A DNA stretch of 23,000 nucleotides, from the NCBI GenBank assembly GCA_000512085.1, contig ASPP01007725.1, forward strand, positions 1-23,000, in the 5' to 3' direction. Position 1 is the first letter of the stretch; every line of letters starts with the position of its first letter. The notes beneath the pieces were generated by a model, which worked only from the letters and a program-made list of their open reading frames with translations, searched no databases and was not told the origin of the DNA. The DNA comes from Reticulomyxa filosa (Eukaryota; Foraminifera; Reticulomyxidae). The position numbers were made by a program, and so were the translations under genes. Positions 1-10,400 of this stretch are shown piece by piece.

Positions 1-37
<37 letters not shown>

Positions 38-65
38 AAATTTTTTTAGTTTTTTTTTTTTGCAG
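1..65 (+). other. Homopolymer window edge and intron 3' end
   Basis: The window opens with a run of 34 A, followed by GGG, A and T tracts, and a T-rich stretch ending in GCAG at 62-65. The T tract plus CAG is a standard polypyrimidine tract and 3' splice site, so this is most likely the end of an intron of the FYVE-finger gene. The long A run at the very edge could also be a contig-end artefact. Confidence 0.6.
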
Positions 66-355
66 TGGCTGAACATTGGGTCGACGACAAAGATTTTATC
101 AATTGTCCTAAATGCAACAAAGTATTCAGTGTCATCGAAAGAAAACATCATTGCAGAAAATGTGGACAAATCTTTTGCAATGCTTGTTCTTCCAACAAAG
201 CCGTATTACCACAAATGGGATTCGGCGAACCTGTGCGAGTGTGCAATTTTTGCTGGGAAAAACTTCAAACGCAAGACACATCGGACGAGTCTTTGCCTAG
301 CTCGCTTGTACTTAACAGTGCTAATACTGTGGATACCATAGAAGAATTTTCGTAA
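66..355 (+). CDS. FYVE zinc-finger protein, last exon (5' partial)
   Basis: This is the terminal exon of a FYVE-domain protein; FYVE fingers bind phosphatidylinositol 3-phosphate on early endosomes. Numbering from the GTG codon at 65, all diagnostic elements are present: the WxxD motif (WVDD, residues 5-8), the basic RKHHCR patch (26-31), the RVC motif (58-60), and eight zinc-binding cysteines at 14, 17, 30, 33, 38, 41, 60 and 63. About 30 polar residues follow before the TAA at 353-355. There is no ATG at the front and the exon begins right after an acceptor AG at 64-65, so the N-terminal part, which would tell what the protein does, lies outside the window. The intact PI3P pocket supports an endosomal role; the identity of the full protein is unknown. 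Confidence 0.9.
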
Positions 356-819
356 CTTTTTCCTTACTTCATTAAATTGCTCATTCAAGATGGTGTTGTA
401 ACTGGATGGAGTGTGTTTTGTCTAATTTCCTCCTTGGTTTTTTGTTTCATTTTTAGTTTGACGGTTTGGAAAAAAAACAAAGTGAGAGCATAGTGTTTTG
501 AACGGTTATTGTGATGCTGAAATTTACTCCGTCCAAAAACATAGTATTGGAAGTAATTTCCCATCGCACTTTCATACCATCACTACATTTGCTTTTTTTC
601 TTGCAAAAGTGTTTATCCATATTAACTATGCCAGAAAATTCTTTCAAAGAAATTTATTGCAAATTTGTTGCTGTTGAAGGATATGATCAATTTGTGTTTT
701 GTTCTAAGCAAAGTAGGCTGTTGCCATTCTTCTTTTATTTTTGTTAAATCGAGTAGTCGTTGGATTTAAGGTGAGCTTGTTGAAGGGCTGGTTAAAAAAA
801 AGACAGAAACTGTTTTATC
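356..819 (+). other. Intergenic, or 5' region of the next gene
   Basis: No convincing gene. A + strand open stretch begins with ATG at 628 and runs about 40 codons to about 747. A possible donor near 712 (AAA|GTAGGC) could splice in phase to an acceptor after the A tract near 801, which would make it a first exon of the gene starting at 820. This is weak and unsupported by homology. An in-frame TAA at 793 lies just upstream of the ATG at 820. Confidence 0.3.
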
Positions 820-1830
820 ATGTCTATGCTCAAAAAAAGCTTTGATGACACCCGGCAAGAATTCCGGTTTTACTTGCGCCAGAAGTCGACGTATATTTCC
901 AAGATTTGGTCAAAGTACTGGCTGTCTCCTTTAGACCAAATAACATTAAAATACGGGGCGTTTGATCGGGTAGACCATTTTGACCCGGCTCCAGATGAAC
1001 GTGTGGAGTGCTTTAAAAAATTTTCGAACAGCATATATTATAGTGGACTTGGGAAACATTTTCAAATGGCAAGGTATTTATGCGATACGATAGTGACGTA
1101 TCTGGATGATTCCTCCATGATTGAAGCATACGTGTTTAATGCAATAGACAAACAAAAAAAGCACTATCTTCGTGAAAGCAACAGTCAAAAAAAAGGGATT
1201 GTCCGGAGCATCACCTCATTCCAACCGTCTTCAACTACGGTGAACATTTGTTATTGGGATATGCAATGTACCTGCATTTCGGGGATAGCAGCAGGCCCTA
1301 CTGGACGGTAGGTGTTTACAATAATTCCACAATTACGTTGTCTAGCCAATTGCACGCAAATGCGATCGATAGCGAAGTATTACCGGAGACCATGTTCAAT
1401 CGTGTTCGGGGTATATTGTTATTATTGTGTGTGATCCATTATACGTATATTCTGGTGCACTATTTCTACGCGCACAAATGCCAATTCAATGTGTTTTCAT
1501 CCCTTATTCGAAGGATAAGCCGTCAGAATAAAAGTAACAGTCGTGATATCGACTATGCCAAAGCAAAACATCCCAGTACTTATCATTATCAGCAACAAAG
1601 ACAGCTAGCACGAGTCACTGATAAGATCACGAAACATACGTGTATCATATACCTTCCATTGTTCAATTACGCTCAAATTCGGAGGATCTATTTGCCTTGT
1701 TTGCGTGAAAATCGTTCACATGGCTACACCAGAGCTACTGCAATCCGAAGACGTCAATATTCTGATCAAGAATTTTATCCTGACGTGTTCGTTGTTTTTA
1801 TCATTTTCAAGTTCCTATTTTGGAATATTG
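820..1830 (+). CDS. Unrecognised coding region with multiple frame breaks
   Basis: I do not recognise the product. Frame 1 opens at ATG 820 (in-frame TAA at 793), starts MSMLKKSFDD, and stays protein-like to about 1187. There an A8 run (1187-1194) marks a change to frame 0, which continues plausibly to about 1410 (G4 at 1408-1411), then frame 2 to about 1527, frame 1 to about 1603, and apparently frames 0, 2 and 1 again by about 1705. The last segment (ending about 1830) contains the stretch ELLQSEDVNILIKNF. Every change is one base short in the same direction, so one interrupted protein of about 335 residues is the simplest reading. Alternatives are a decaying pseudogene or small unrecognised introns. 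No known domain is visible to me. Confidence 0.45.
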
Positions 1831-1895
1831 GTTAATTTTTTTTTTTTTAAGTATGTGTGCGTATTTGTTTCTCAAATTTGGTTTTTTTTTTTCAG
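1831..1895 (+). other. Probable intron
   Basis: A stretch bounded by GTTAAT at 1831 (or GTATGT at 1851) and a T-rich tract ending in TTCAG at 1891-1895. It has the composition of the dynein introns in this window. Phase across it is not conserved as written, so it joins the flanking regions only if another base is missing. Confidence 0.5.
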
Positions 1896-2860
1896 TCATC
1901 TACGATGCAAGGATGTCATTAATTGCAAATGTTATTGGATTGAGCACAATGCTGATTTGCAAATATCACTTCACAATGATCACACATTTGTATTCGTCTA
2001 TTATATATGATACTTGCACGCCAAGTACGCTTTATTGCCTTGGAATCTATCTCTTTGCTCGTGTAATACCGTTATTTGCATTATTACAAAAATTCGATAT
2101 GTGGATGGAAGACCAGTCCTTTATTCGAAGTTTCCAGTTGCTGATGGGTGTTATCTTGTTCATATTTTGGTATCCTTGCAAAGAAAACGTTTGGCTCTTT
2201 ATCACATTTTTTATTGCATTTCCATTACTCCCAAAGTTGTGGATATTCCAAATCTTACTGGTTTGTGTTTGTATACGTACGGCAAATTTTCTCATGGAAA
2301 ATGTTTCTCTGATTAATCGGATATTGTATCCCTATGGATATTTGAGTAATCAATCGTCTGGGGGGTCTTCCTGTCTCTCCTCATCTCCCACTATTACTTC
2401 TTCACCTTCATCATTCCAGCGTGAGGAAGTGGAGCAATGCACAGCAAGTGCAGATATGATGTTTAAAAAATGGTGTGACACTTGTTGTACTTCAAAAAAT
2501 AGTTTTACTGATGGCTTGGATGACATCTTGGAAGGACCCGAAATAAACAATTTGGAACATTGGTTATTTGACAATCTTAAAATTGGAATGTATGACTGTA
2601 ATCCAACATTGTTTGAACAATATTTGAAAGAAACTAAAAAGTACTTGGTTGTAGTTAAAAGAATCAAGAAAATACTCTTTCAAGAGAAGTCGACGGATAC
2701 TGTCAACAAACGCAAGACCAAAATACCTCAGGCCAACAACACTCCCAATCGTCGTTGGCAAAAACAGATCCAATCTACGTCCTCTTTCCAAACAAAATAT
2801 TCTTTTTCTCCAAAACATTGGATATCGCAGGTCCATAACTCTGCAAAATTTCACCGCTAA
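1896..2860 (+). CDS. Unrecognised multi-pass membrane protein
   Basis: This frame is open from upstream of the acceptor at 1895 to the TAA at 2858-2860, about 320 codons. The first half has four or five hydrophobic, membrane-spanning-like segments, including SLIANVIGLSTML, LYCLGIYLFARVIPLFALL, LLMGVILFIFWYP and NVWLFITFFIAFPLLP. A serine-rich linker follows (about 2355-2430), then a charged region with acidic and Cys-rich patches (KKWCDTCC, DGLDDILEGPE) and a strongly basic C-terminus (KRKTK, RRWQKQ). This suggests a membrane anchor with a soluble tail, but I cannot name a family. It may be the 3' exon of the broken region at 820-1830 or a gene of its own. The hydrophobic half is T-rich, so some of its hydrophobicity may be compositional. 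Confidence 0.5.
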
Positions 2861-3206
2861 ACAGTACAGAATTTTTGGTGGATCCAAAGGAAATGATATT
2901 TTTTTCTTTTGATTGTTTTTTTTCACCTGTCCCAACAAAAACATTAGCCTCCAATCAATAATATCTTTTTTTACGTAGTTTTTATTGCACTTGTTCGAGC
3001 TTAGTTTTATGGTGTCTTTGCCACCTTAGGTTTTTTTTTCAAGTTGGGAATTATGTGTAAGCAATTTGCTTAATTATCTGTAACAATTTTAAGAAATTAA
3101 AATAAGGAACTATTTATTTGCTATCGGAATTAGTTGATGAGAGAGCGTAAGGTTTGCTGTTCTGACTTTCGTTTGGAAAAAAACTTTGTCAAAGGGAAGT
3201 TCGAAT
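2861..3206 (+). other. Intergenic spacer upstream of VPS25
   Basis: AT-rich with several T tracts. It holds no clear gene and no exact AATAAA; AATAAG occurs near 3101. A short upstream ORF at 3137-3214 overlaps the VPS25 start. Confidence 0.5.
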
Positions 3207-3214
3207 ATGTCTAA
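3137..3214 (+). promoter_or_regulatory. Possible upstream ORF overlapping the VPS25 start
   Basis: An ATG at 3137 opens a 25-codon reading frame (begins MRERKVCC) that ends at a TAA at 3212-3214, a few bases past the VPS25 ATG and in another frame. If the VPS25 transcript starts upstream of 3137, this would reduce translation of VPS25. The transcription start is not known, so this is only a possibility. Confidence 0.25.
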
Positions 3215-3776
3215 ACATTCAAAAACAGAATATTCATTGCCTGATTATTACCACTATCCTCCTTTATTTACTATCCAGAAGGTGGCCAAGACACGAGAAT
3301 CACAACTGCAAGTGTGGACAGACTTAATTATTAACTTTTTGGAGCACAACCACAAAACAAGTATTTATGTCGAGAAGGAAATAAACTCTCCGCCATTTTG
3401 TAATTCAAAACTTAACCGCAAGCTGAAATTGAGTGATATGCGGTTGATATTGGATCATATGCAAAAAAATGGATATGGTAACTGGGATGACGATGAAAAA
3501 ACCGTATTTAGCTGCAGTTGGAAGAAATTGGAAACCTGGGCTACTAGTATTTACCAGTGGGCAACCAAAGAAGGCCAAATTGGTAAGATCTTGACATTGT
3601 ATGATTTGCATAGTGGTGATGCTGCATCACATACAGATTTTCATGGAATTGATGCCAAGTTGCTTCTGAAAGTTTTAGATGTTTTGGAAGGGCAAGGCAA
3701 AGCTCGAGTATATAAAGATGGGGATGTTGTTGATGAATATGGTGTGAGATTTTTTGACGGAACAAGCAAACAATGA
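3207..3776 (+). CDS. VPS25: VPS25, ESCRT-II subunit
   Basis: VPS25 is the ESCRT-II subunit present in two copies per complex; it recruits ESCRT-III (VPS20/CHMP6) in sorting ubiquitinated cargo into multivesicular bodies. The 189-residue product is the right size for two winged-helix domains. Recognisable landmarks are the N-terminal PPLFTIQ motif (binds the VPS22/VPS36 core in known structures), the TRESQLQVW segment, the first-domain ending NGYGNWDDDEKTVFSCSW, the linker IYQWATKEGQIGKILTLYDL, and the second-domain FHGIDAKLLLKVLDVLEGQGKA ending in GVRFFD. I chose the ATG at 3207 (context AATATGT) because it starts about 10 residues before the first conserved motif. No intron is present, unlike the neighbouring dynein gene. 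TGA stop at 3774-3776. Confidence 0.95.
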   Translation: MSKHSKTEYSLPDYYHYPPLFTIQKVAKTRESQLQVWTDLIINFLEHNHKTSIYVEKEINSPPFCNSKLNRKLKLSDMRLILDHMQKNGYGNWDDDEKTVFSCSWKKLETWATSIYQWATKEGQIGKILTLYDLHSGDAASHTDFHGIDAKLLLKVLDVLEGQGKARVYKDGDVVDEYGVRFFDGTSKQ

Positions 3777-4020
3777 ACAAATTGTATTTATTTCCCTGCT
3801 CCGTTTTCAGTTTTTGAAAAAGCAAAATCTGTAAATATACAAATTTTCCTCGAGATTATTTTACACAAATTTTGTCGTTCTCCCTGACTTCTTTCTTACT
3901 TTATCATTTTTTAAAAGACCAAATGAAGATGTTATTTTCAAAGAAAGTCAACTTTGTAAATATATTACAAGTTTCCTTCAACACCTGCTATTAGCTCTTT
4001 TAAGAAAAAAATGTTTAAAC

Positions 4021-4026
4021 TTTATT
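4021..4026 (-). terminator. Poly(A) signal for dynein
   Basis: AATAAA on the - strand, about 108 nt downstream of the dynein stop. Position and sequence fit a cleavage and polyadenylation signal; no transcript evidence. Confidence 0.4.
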
Positions 4027-4091
4027 AGTTTAGATAAGTTTTTCAGCCATTTTTTGAAATAATATTGTTGTACTATGAATCTAATGATTGA

Positions 4092-4097
4092 AATAAA
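4092..4097 (+). terminator. Candidate poly(A) signal for VPS25
   Basis: AATAAA on the + strand, about 315 nt after the VPS25 stop and 37 nt before the dynein stop. The gap is long, so an earlier non-canonical signal is possible. Confidence 0.3.
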
Positions 4098-4133
4098 TAA
4101 ATCCCTACAACCAACAACTAGAACAAAAAAATG

Positions 4134-7100
4134 TTAATCAACAAAATCCATAACTATGACAACCCCTGCAAGAATCCACTTGTCTGGAGATTCTTTTGTT
4201 CTGAGGGGTGCTGTGAAAACGTATGTGGGCCCTCGTTGCTGTGTCTGATAAACAGGGCATCTGTAAATACCTTTTTTCTCCATTTTACTTGCTAAAATAG
4301 TCTTGCAGTTCACTACAGGCAATGTGCAAAACATTTCTCCTGGCTCTGCTTCGTCCAGAGAACCTGAACTAACGTTCCATCCAGCGCCTTCAAGATTCAG
4401 TCCGCAAATGTAGGCCCCTTCACGAGCAGGTTCATTTATATCTTCCACTGTTTTTCTTGTTACCTCTGTGACAATCGCCAACTTGTCCAATTCCAAGTTA
4501 TTTCTTCGAGCAGTTGTTTGCATCACGGCCGTTAAAAATGACTGAGGATTGAATAAATAAGAGACGTTAACAACCGCTGGGATACTTGTCTATGATAATA
4601 AACCAAACAAAAAGGCTCATTTGACAAGGCCAAACATAGCGCTACTCTGCAAGACCAACAAAGTACAAAAAAAATGGCAAGTGCATGTCTTTAACTGGAT
4701 TATCAACCCATGACTGCAACTGGCTAGCTCTTAATATTAAATTTTCAATCCAAGAGGGCAAAGATCGTAATGACGGAAATGCCAAACTTCCCCATTCTGT
4801 TGGCACCCGTTCAAAATACAACGCATCTTGCAATTGTTCCATACGTTCACTCATTGTTAATTCTCCGTGTAATCCTTTGTCTAATTCTCTCAGAGATCGA
4901 TTCATTTCGCTGACTAATTTGTTCATACGCTCACATTCTTGCAAAAATACATACTGATAGGGACCCCGATCTTCAATTGCCAGAGCTGCCAATATTTCGT
5001 CTAGATCAAAATTGATTTCTCCAATCTTTTCTAATATTTCCTCTAAAACTGTAGCAGCCCTTTGAGTTGGATTAGAGCCACTTGTGTTAGTGCCTCCATC
5101 TTTTGGTTGTAAATCCACAATGTTAGCAAACAATTTGTTGCATTGATCTGTACGTACTGCAATTTCTGTGTTGGGATGAAGTCCTAAAACCACTGGAGAC
5201 TCCGGTGGTAAATACTCGTCTACGTACTGAAAATATTCGTCATAACTTCGATCCGAGGGTGCAAGGAAGTGAATCTGATTTTCAGTCCCTTCTTTAATGA
5301 AAGGTATCAAGTCTTGATCATCGAACAACTCCTCGCGCATGTAAAAGCGCAAGTATGTCATGCACAAAAGTCTATATAATTTATGTTCAAAAAGAAATTA
5401 AAAATTCAAGAAAAACACTACAAAATACAAAAAAACAAAAATATCAAACAACTGATAGCACTAACCTATCCCAATCATCAGTGATATGCCCGCCATACAT
5501 AATTTCTCCAAATATGTACTGCAAGTCTGCCCATGGAATACGATTTGATCCGTTCTCTAATTTGTTTACCAGCACAGTTCCACTGTTGACCAAATCACCC
5601 GTATTAAATGGGTATACAGCATTCCATCCTTTGGGACCAAATTTTTTGCGTTCGATAACCACTGCGTGAAACCAGCACAAAGCAAATTGAATCATTTTCA
5701 CTTGCGCTTCTCGAAAATCAAATTCTTCTTTTGGAAATGAAGCAAAAGCTCGTTTCAAATTCGCCTTCATTCCCTGCAAAGCAAGGAAGGTAAACAAAAA
5801 TAAAAAAAGGATTATAAAAGTAGCGAGCTATCATGTATAAGGCAAACCTGTGGAGGTTCATTGGTTAATTTGATACTTCTTTCCAAAATTCCAATTGGAA
5901 TGTTATTGTTTGGTTCAGCTGATAAAAAAATCGAAACTCTTTATGAGAAGTTTGCTCAAGTTCATCCAATGTTTTTTGTAGCTCTTTGCACCATCGTGGC
6001 ATCAGATGAATGTTTTCTAACACAATCCAATGACCTTCTTCACTTGCGATCTTTAGTTTTTTCATAGCAATGATATCTTGTCCTTGTCCCATTGCCACTC
6101 GATGATATTTTCCACCTTCAACAAACCTTTTTTACTTGCTACTTGATATACTGTTTGAACTGGGTCAGCTCCAGGAGACAAAATGAAAAAAATGGGTGTC
6201 TTGTTGTCAGCATCATCCATACTTAGCAACAATACTTCTTGAAATGATTTCCCGGCATCCAGTTCAGTATAGCTGCGACCATTTGGCAACATTTCTCGCA
6301 CAAACTGTTCCATGGCAGAAGTCATACGGTCTGGCCTCATGCATCGCACAATGCACAATTTAGCTACGGGATCATTTTCATCCAATTTTCTCCAGTCCAA
6401 CGGCAGTGGTGATGCTTCTGGCTGTGGTTTCAAAAACCATTCTTTGAAGCGGTTAGCTGAAGCTACTAAATCCTTCACAAAACGCTCCAGACCTTCCAGG
6501 TCCGATAATTTGCACAATCCATTCCATGCTGCGTCTGATAGCCAAGGGATTGCGTTGGGTGTTTCATATTTTCTTTGACCAAAAATTAAAAACTGAAAAT
6601 GACCATCATTCATTGGCCGCCCAAGAATACCTTATTATAATATATGTATGCATTTTTTTTGGGCAAAGATGGTAACATATTGTGAAATTATAGAAACACT
6701 TACCTTTTTGCATAAGCTTAAAAACCAACTGGCTACTGAATATGAGCTTATGCTGCTCAAATAACCCCCTGGAAACCCAGGTGAACACAACTACACGAAT
6801 TTCATTTCGTAACGTTTTAACTCTTTGTTGGACATCATCTGACTTTTCTGCTTTACGCATAGCCTTGTAAAAAAACGTGATGAAGGCATCCAGTGAATAC
6901 TGATACATGTGATCAATGGTATTCATCTGAATTAACAAAAAATATAGCCACGAGGCTTCCTCAGCTACTGGACGATATTGATTTCTTGCAACATTAATTT
7001 CAATTTCTTTTTGTTTTGCTTGTGCTACTTTCTCTACAATCTCTTTAGATGCTTTTTTTGTCATCTCTAGTCCTTCAATCAATGATACATCACTCAAGTA

Positions 7101-7403
7101 TCATCAGGAGCGTTGGACAACTTGTACAACAACTCGTTTTCTAGATCATTTAATTTTACCATATATTCATTTATACTTCGCATTAATGACCGTTTGGTTT
7201 CTTCTAAATCCGGTTTTTCATCATTCACTACCAACGCCAACAATTGCTCTTCCAATCCTTGTTCAGTTACAATAAAATTGATCAATGTGCACTGTGCAAA
7301 AATTTCTGGCTTGTAGTGAGGATTTGCAAGTTTTGTTTGCAAATATAATCGAAATTTTGGATCATAATCTTTTTCTTCTCCAGCAATGCGTATTCGAGTG
7401 TTG
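4134..7403 (-). CDS. Dynein exons 27-31: AAA5-AAA6 and C-terminal domain, with three frame breaks
   Basis: Exons 7403-6704, 6630-5848, 5773-5466, 5371-4696 and 4589-4134. Conserved blocks include [67 protein letters not shown], the [13 protein letters not shown] block, [31 protein letters not shown] and the terminal [16 protein letters not shown]. Three single-base deletions interrupt it: at about 7097 (between APDDT and [10 protein letters not shown]), in the A6 run at 6133-6128 (- strand), and in the T7 run at 5930-5924. One added base at each restores the family sequence. The exon 30/31 junction (CCA|GTTAAA at 4695; CATAG at 4590) was chosen because it reproduces the family spacing before [19 protein letters not shown]. 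Confidence 0.92.
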
Positions 7404-10400
7404 CTATTTTTTTTTGTGACCACAAATAAATTTGTGAATATTGGTTAAGTTCAGTTTGTAATAAAAGCCCTTTTTTTCCTCTCAACAAACCGTCCTTTGC
7501 GAATGATGGCCCTGGACAATACAGGGTCTAATGTGGGGTCAATATTTTCAGAAACATTTTCAAGGAGTACTGTGTGTCCTTGTTCAACGGCTCTGACAAT
7601 GACGGACAACCATCGAGGATGATTTAAATTGACCACTTTCAAGTCTTGCTCGCGGCTACGTATCCACTTGACGCCTTGTTGCTGTGGATCAATCAAAAGT
7701 GGCCAGCGACTGCACAACGTGACAATCGCAGCATTTTCTATCGATATACTGTCAACGGGGAGTCCTTCGTTGGCCCATGTTGCTTGTTGTGGTGATGTGG
7801 CCAAAACGTCCTTTGGCAATAATTCTTTTGAAACAATGGATTGGGAAAGAGGAATTTGTCTTTCAACCAAATCTTTTAACCAGCAATTTTCCCACAAATG
7901 TTTTCGAAATTTCTGATTAAAGGCGCCAATGTATGATACAAAAGCTGCGGATAAAAGGACATCACCCACTAAGGTATGTTGTTTATTTTGCAATGTGCTA
8001 ACTCCTACCCCCCAACGTTGATTTTCATCTGCCAAGCCATTGACCAATCTTTCTGCCAAGGCCAATCTTGCTTGGCAAGCCTCGGCGTCTGCCTCGACTC
8101 GATTTTTTTCGTCAATTGCCTGCTGTAATTCATCTGTCACTTTCTTTAATTCGGCTTCTTTTGCGGCCACTTGCTCTCGCACTTTTTGCAAGACCGCCAT
8201 AGCTTCTGCGTGCTGTGAACTGGCCTCGTTGGAAGCTGCTATTTTTGGTGCTACGTTTTTGTAGATCTCGTTGTATTGCACTGTTGCAACTATCCATGTC
8301 GCTAAATTTGCTGCTGCTTGTGATATTTTAGTCATTGATTCTGCATTAAAATAGTCCAATGCAAGTATCTACACATTTATCGTAACGTAATCAACAACAA
8401 AACAAATGAGTACGGCCAGTCCTATTGGTTCACTCCTTTTTTATAAAAAAAAGGTTAATTAACAGGTTGACACAATTTCAAAATTTCTTCGTCTATTTCG
8501 TTTGCATTGAAGTTTTCCAGCTCCCTTTTAAATTGATCTACATTTTTCATCATCGCTTGTGCTCTTTTCCATGTGTGGTCCTTTTTTTCGTGCTCCTTTA
8601 GTATCAACACTGCTTTGGTCACACTCAATATTTTGGGATCTGGAGTCTTCAGTGCTTTCAACTCGGTCAAACTCGCTTTAGTCAAGCAGTCCACAGCCTT
8701 CTTAGCACTTTCCAATGCTGGCATTGCTTTCTTCAATGCAATGTCGCATTCTGCTTTGATACTACAAACGAATGAATTTTTTAAAATTATTTCTTTGAAA
8801 TAGAGATTTGCATATAATATTTTTTTGGTGCAATACTAACTTATTTGCTTTTTCCAAAACTACAGATGCCTTTTGTTCTTCATGTTCTGCCACTTTTTTC
8901 TCGTCATCAACTTTAAGTTTTTCTTTTCCACATCTCTCAATCAATGCATTGGCTGTTTTCTTTTTTTCTTCGACAATTTTCAGCTTTCTATGAAACGAAT
9001 TAACAAAAAAAAAAATTCGTGAGAAGAAAAGAGCAAGAAAAATTGGCACTCAACTCTCTTAAATCATCTTGTAAACTTGCAACATCTTTGGCAGTTTTTT
9101 GTAAGGTGGCAATACCTTTATCCAGCCTTTGGATTTGTTGATACAATTTATCAGATTCTTTTTTAAATAATGCTTTATAAAAGTCAATCAATTCTAAAAA
9201 GGACTTGGGTGTTGTGTAGTTGTATCTTTTTTCGACTTGAAAATATTGCGTGGAAGCATTATTCACTGACAAGTGCACTTCTGCCATATGATGAGCAATA
9301 TTCGAGCGCAATTGTTGTGTCATTATTTCTTGAAGAGCTAAGCAAAAACCCCGTAATACATAGCATAAAGATATGAATTGAAAAATTATTTTTTTTTGTG
9401 TCAGTGAGACGTTTGATTAGTTTGAAGATGGACCAGAAACAAAACAACAAATAACCTTCAGAGTCTAAAAATCTTTCTGCCACACTGCACAGTGCATCTT
9501 TTGGCCAAGAGAAAAACCAATCCATCACAGTGCAATTAATCAAAGCAGGAAACTTTCGACAGCGCACTCGGAAAGCTTCTCCAACTGGAGACATACATAA
9601 AACCATATGTAAATTTTGCTGTACACGACTGATGAAATAGTCGTGCATTTGGCTACGATTGTCTTGTTGGACACCTGCTTGCTTGGCTTCATTGCGCAGT
9701 GATGTATAAATCGAGTCTTTTTCTTCTTCAGCAAACAATTGTGGGATGTCTCCACTACTTAATAAGTCGTTAATATATACTAACCACTTTTCGTCCATGA
9801 TCTGCGAGTCTGTTAGCAAGAATGTCACTCCTTGTCCTTTCACGCCGGCTTTCATATACAACGAACGAACATTCTCCAAAAGATCATTCACTCCGTACGT
9901 TCGAGTCAATTGAATTTGAAATACTTCATAGCTGCAGATCCACGACGCCAGACGGGTAAGTGACTGTTTTCCACTCCCACCAACACCCACCAACAGCGCA
10001 TTTCCTCCTGATTGCGAAATTATACGTGCGATACGTACTACGTGGTTCATCGCCATTTCAAAGAGCACTAATCCCATTTGGGGATTGTTCTCATTGTAAT
10101 CAGTTAGATATGCTTCCAGTGTTTTGTTCAGCTTTTCATATGTCGGACACTGTAAAAGTACAGATCACATTACAACAATAACAAAATGTGTATCGATACC
10201 TTTTTTTTTGCCCTTCGAAGAAAATGAATATTATATACGCATATAAAATCAAAACTGGAATATAAGCACCATCTTCGGAAGCTTTGTTTTCATCTTTTAC
10301 AAATGGTGTAAATATCAATGGCTGCATTTGCACCTTGGCTTGATCCATATCACTGAAATGTTTCTTGCTCAGTTCCGATATTGTGCTTTCAAAGGACTCA

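Larger units (their letters stand above)
3777..4133. other. Convergent intergenic region with poly(A) signals on both strands
   Basis: Only 357 bp separate the VPS25 stop from the dynein stop on the other strand. The + strand has AATAAA at 4092-4097, about 315 bp past the VPS25 stop. The - strand has AATAAA at 4026-4021, about 108 bp past the dynein stop. If both are used, the two 3' untranslated regions overlap. No gene is seen between them. Confidence 0.5.

Noticed and set aside
1504-1705. Alternative genetic code with TAA/TAG read as glutamine
   Set aside because: Dynein ends in TAA exactly where the family ends, VPS25 ends in TGA, and no conserved region here needs TAA or TAG as sense codons.
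2014-2316. Second + strand reading frame inside the membrane-protein region
   Set aside because: It looks protein-like locally but stops at 2316, while the chosen frame stays open to 2860 with a polar, charged tail.
4685-4957. + strand open frames throughout 4.6-20 kb
   Set aside because: All lie opposite highly conserved dynein exons and have no independent features.
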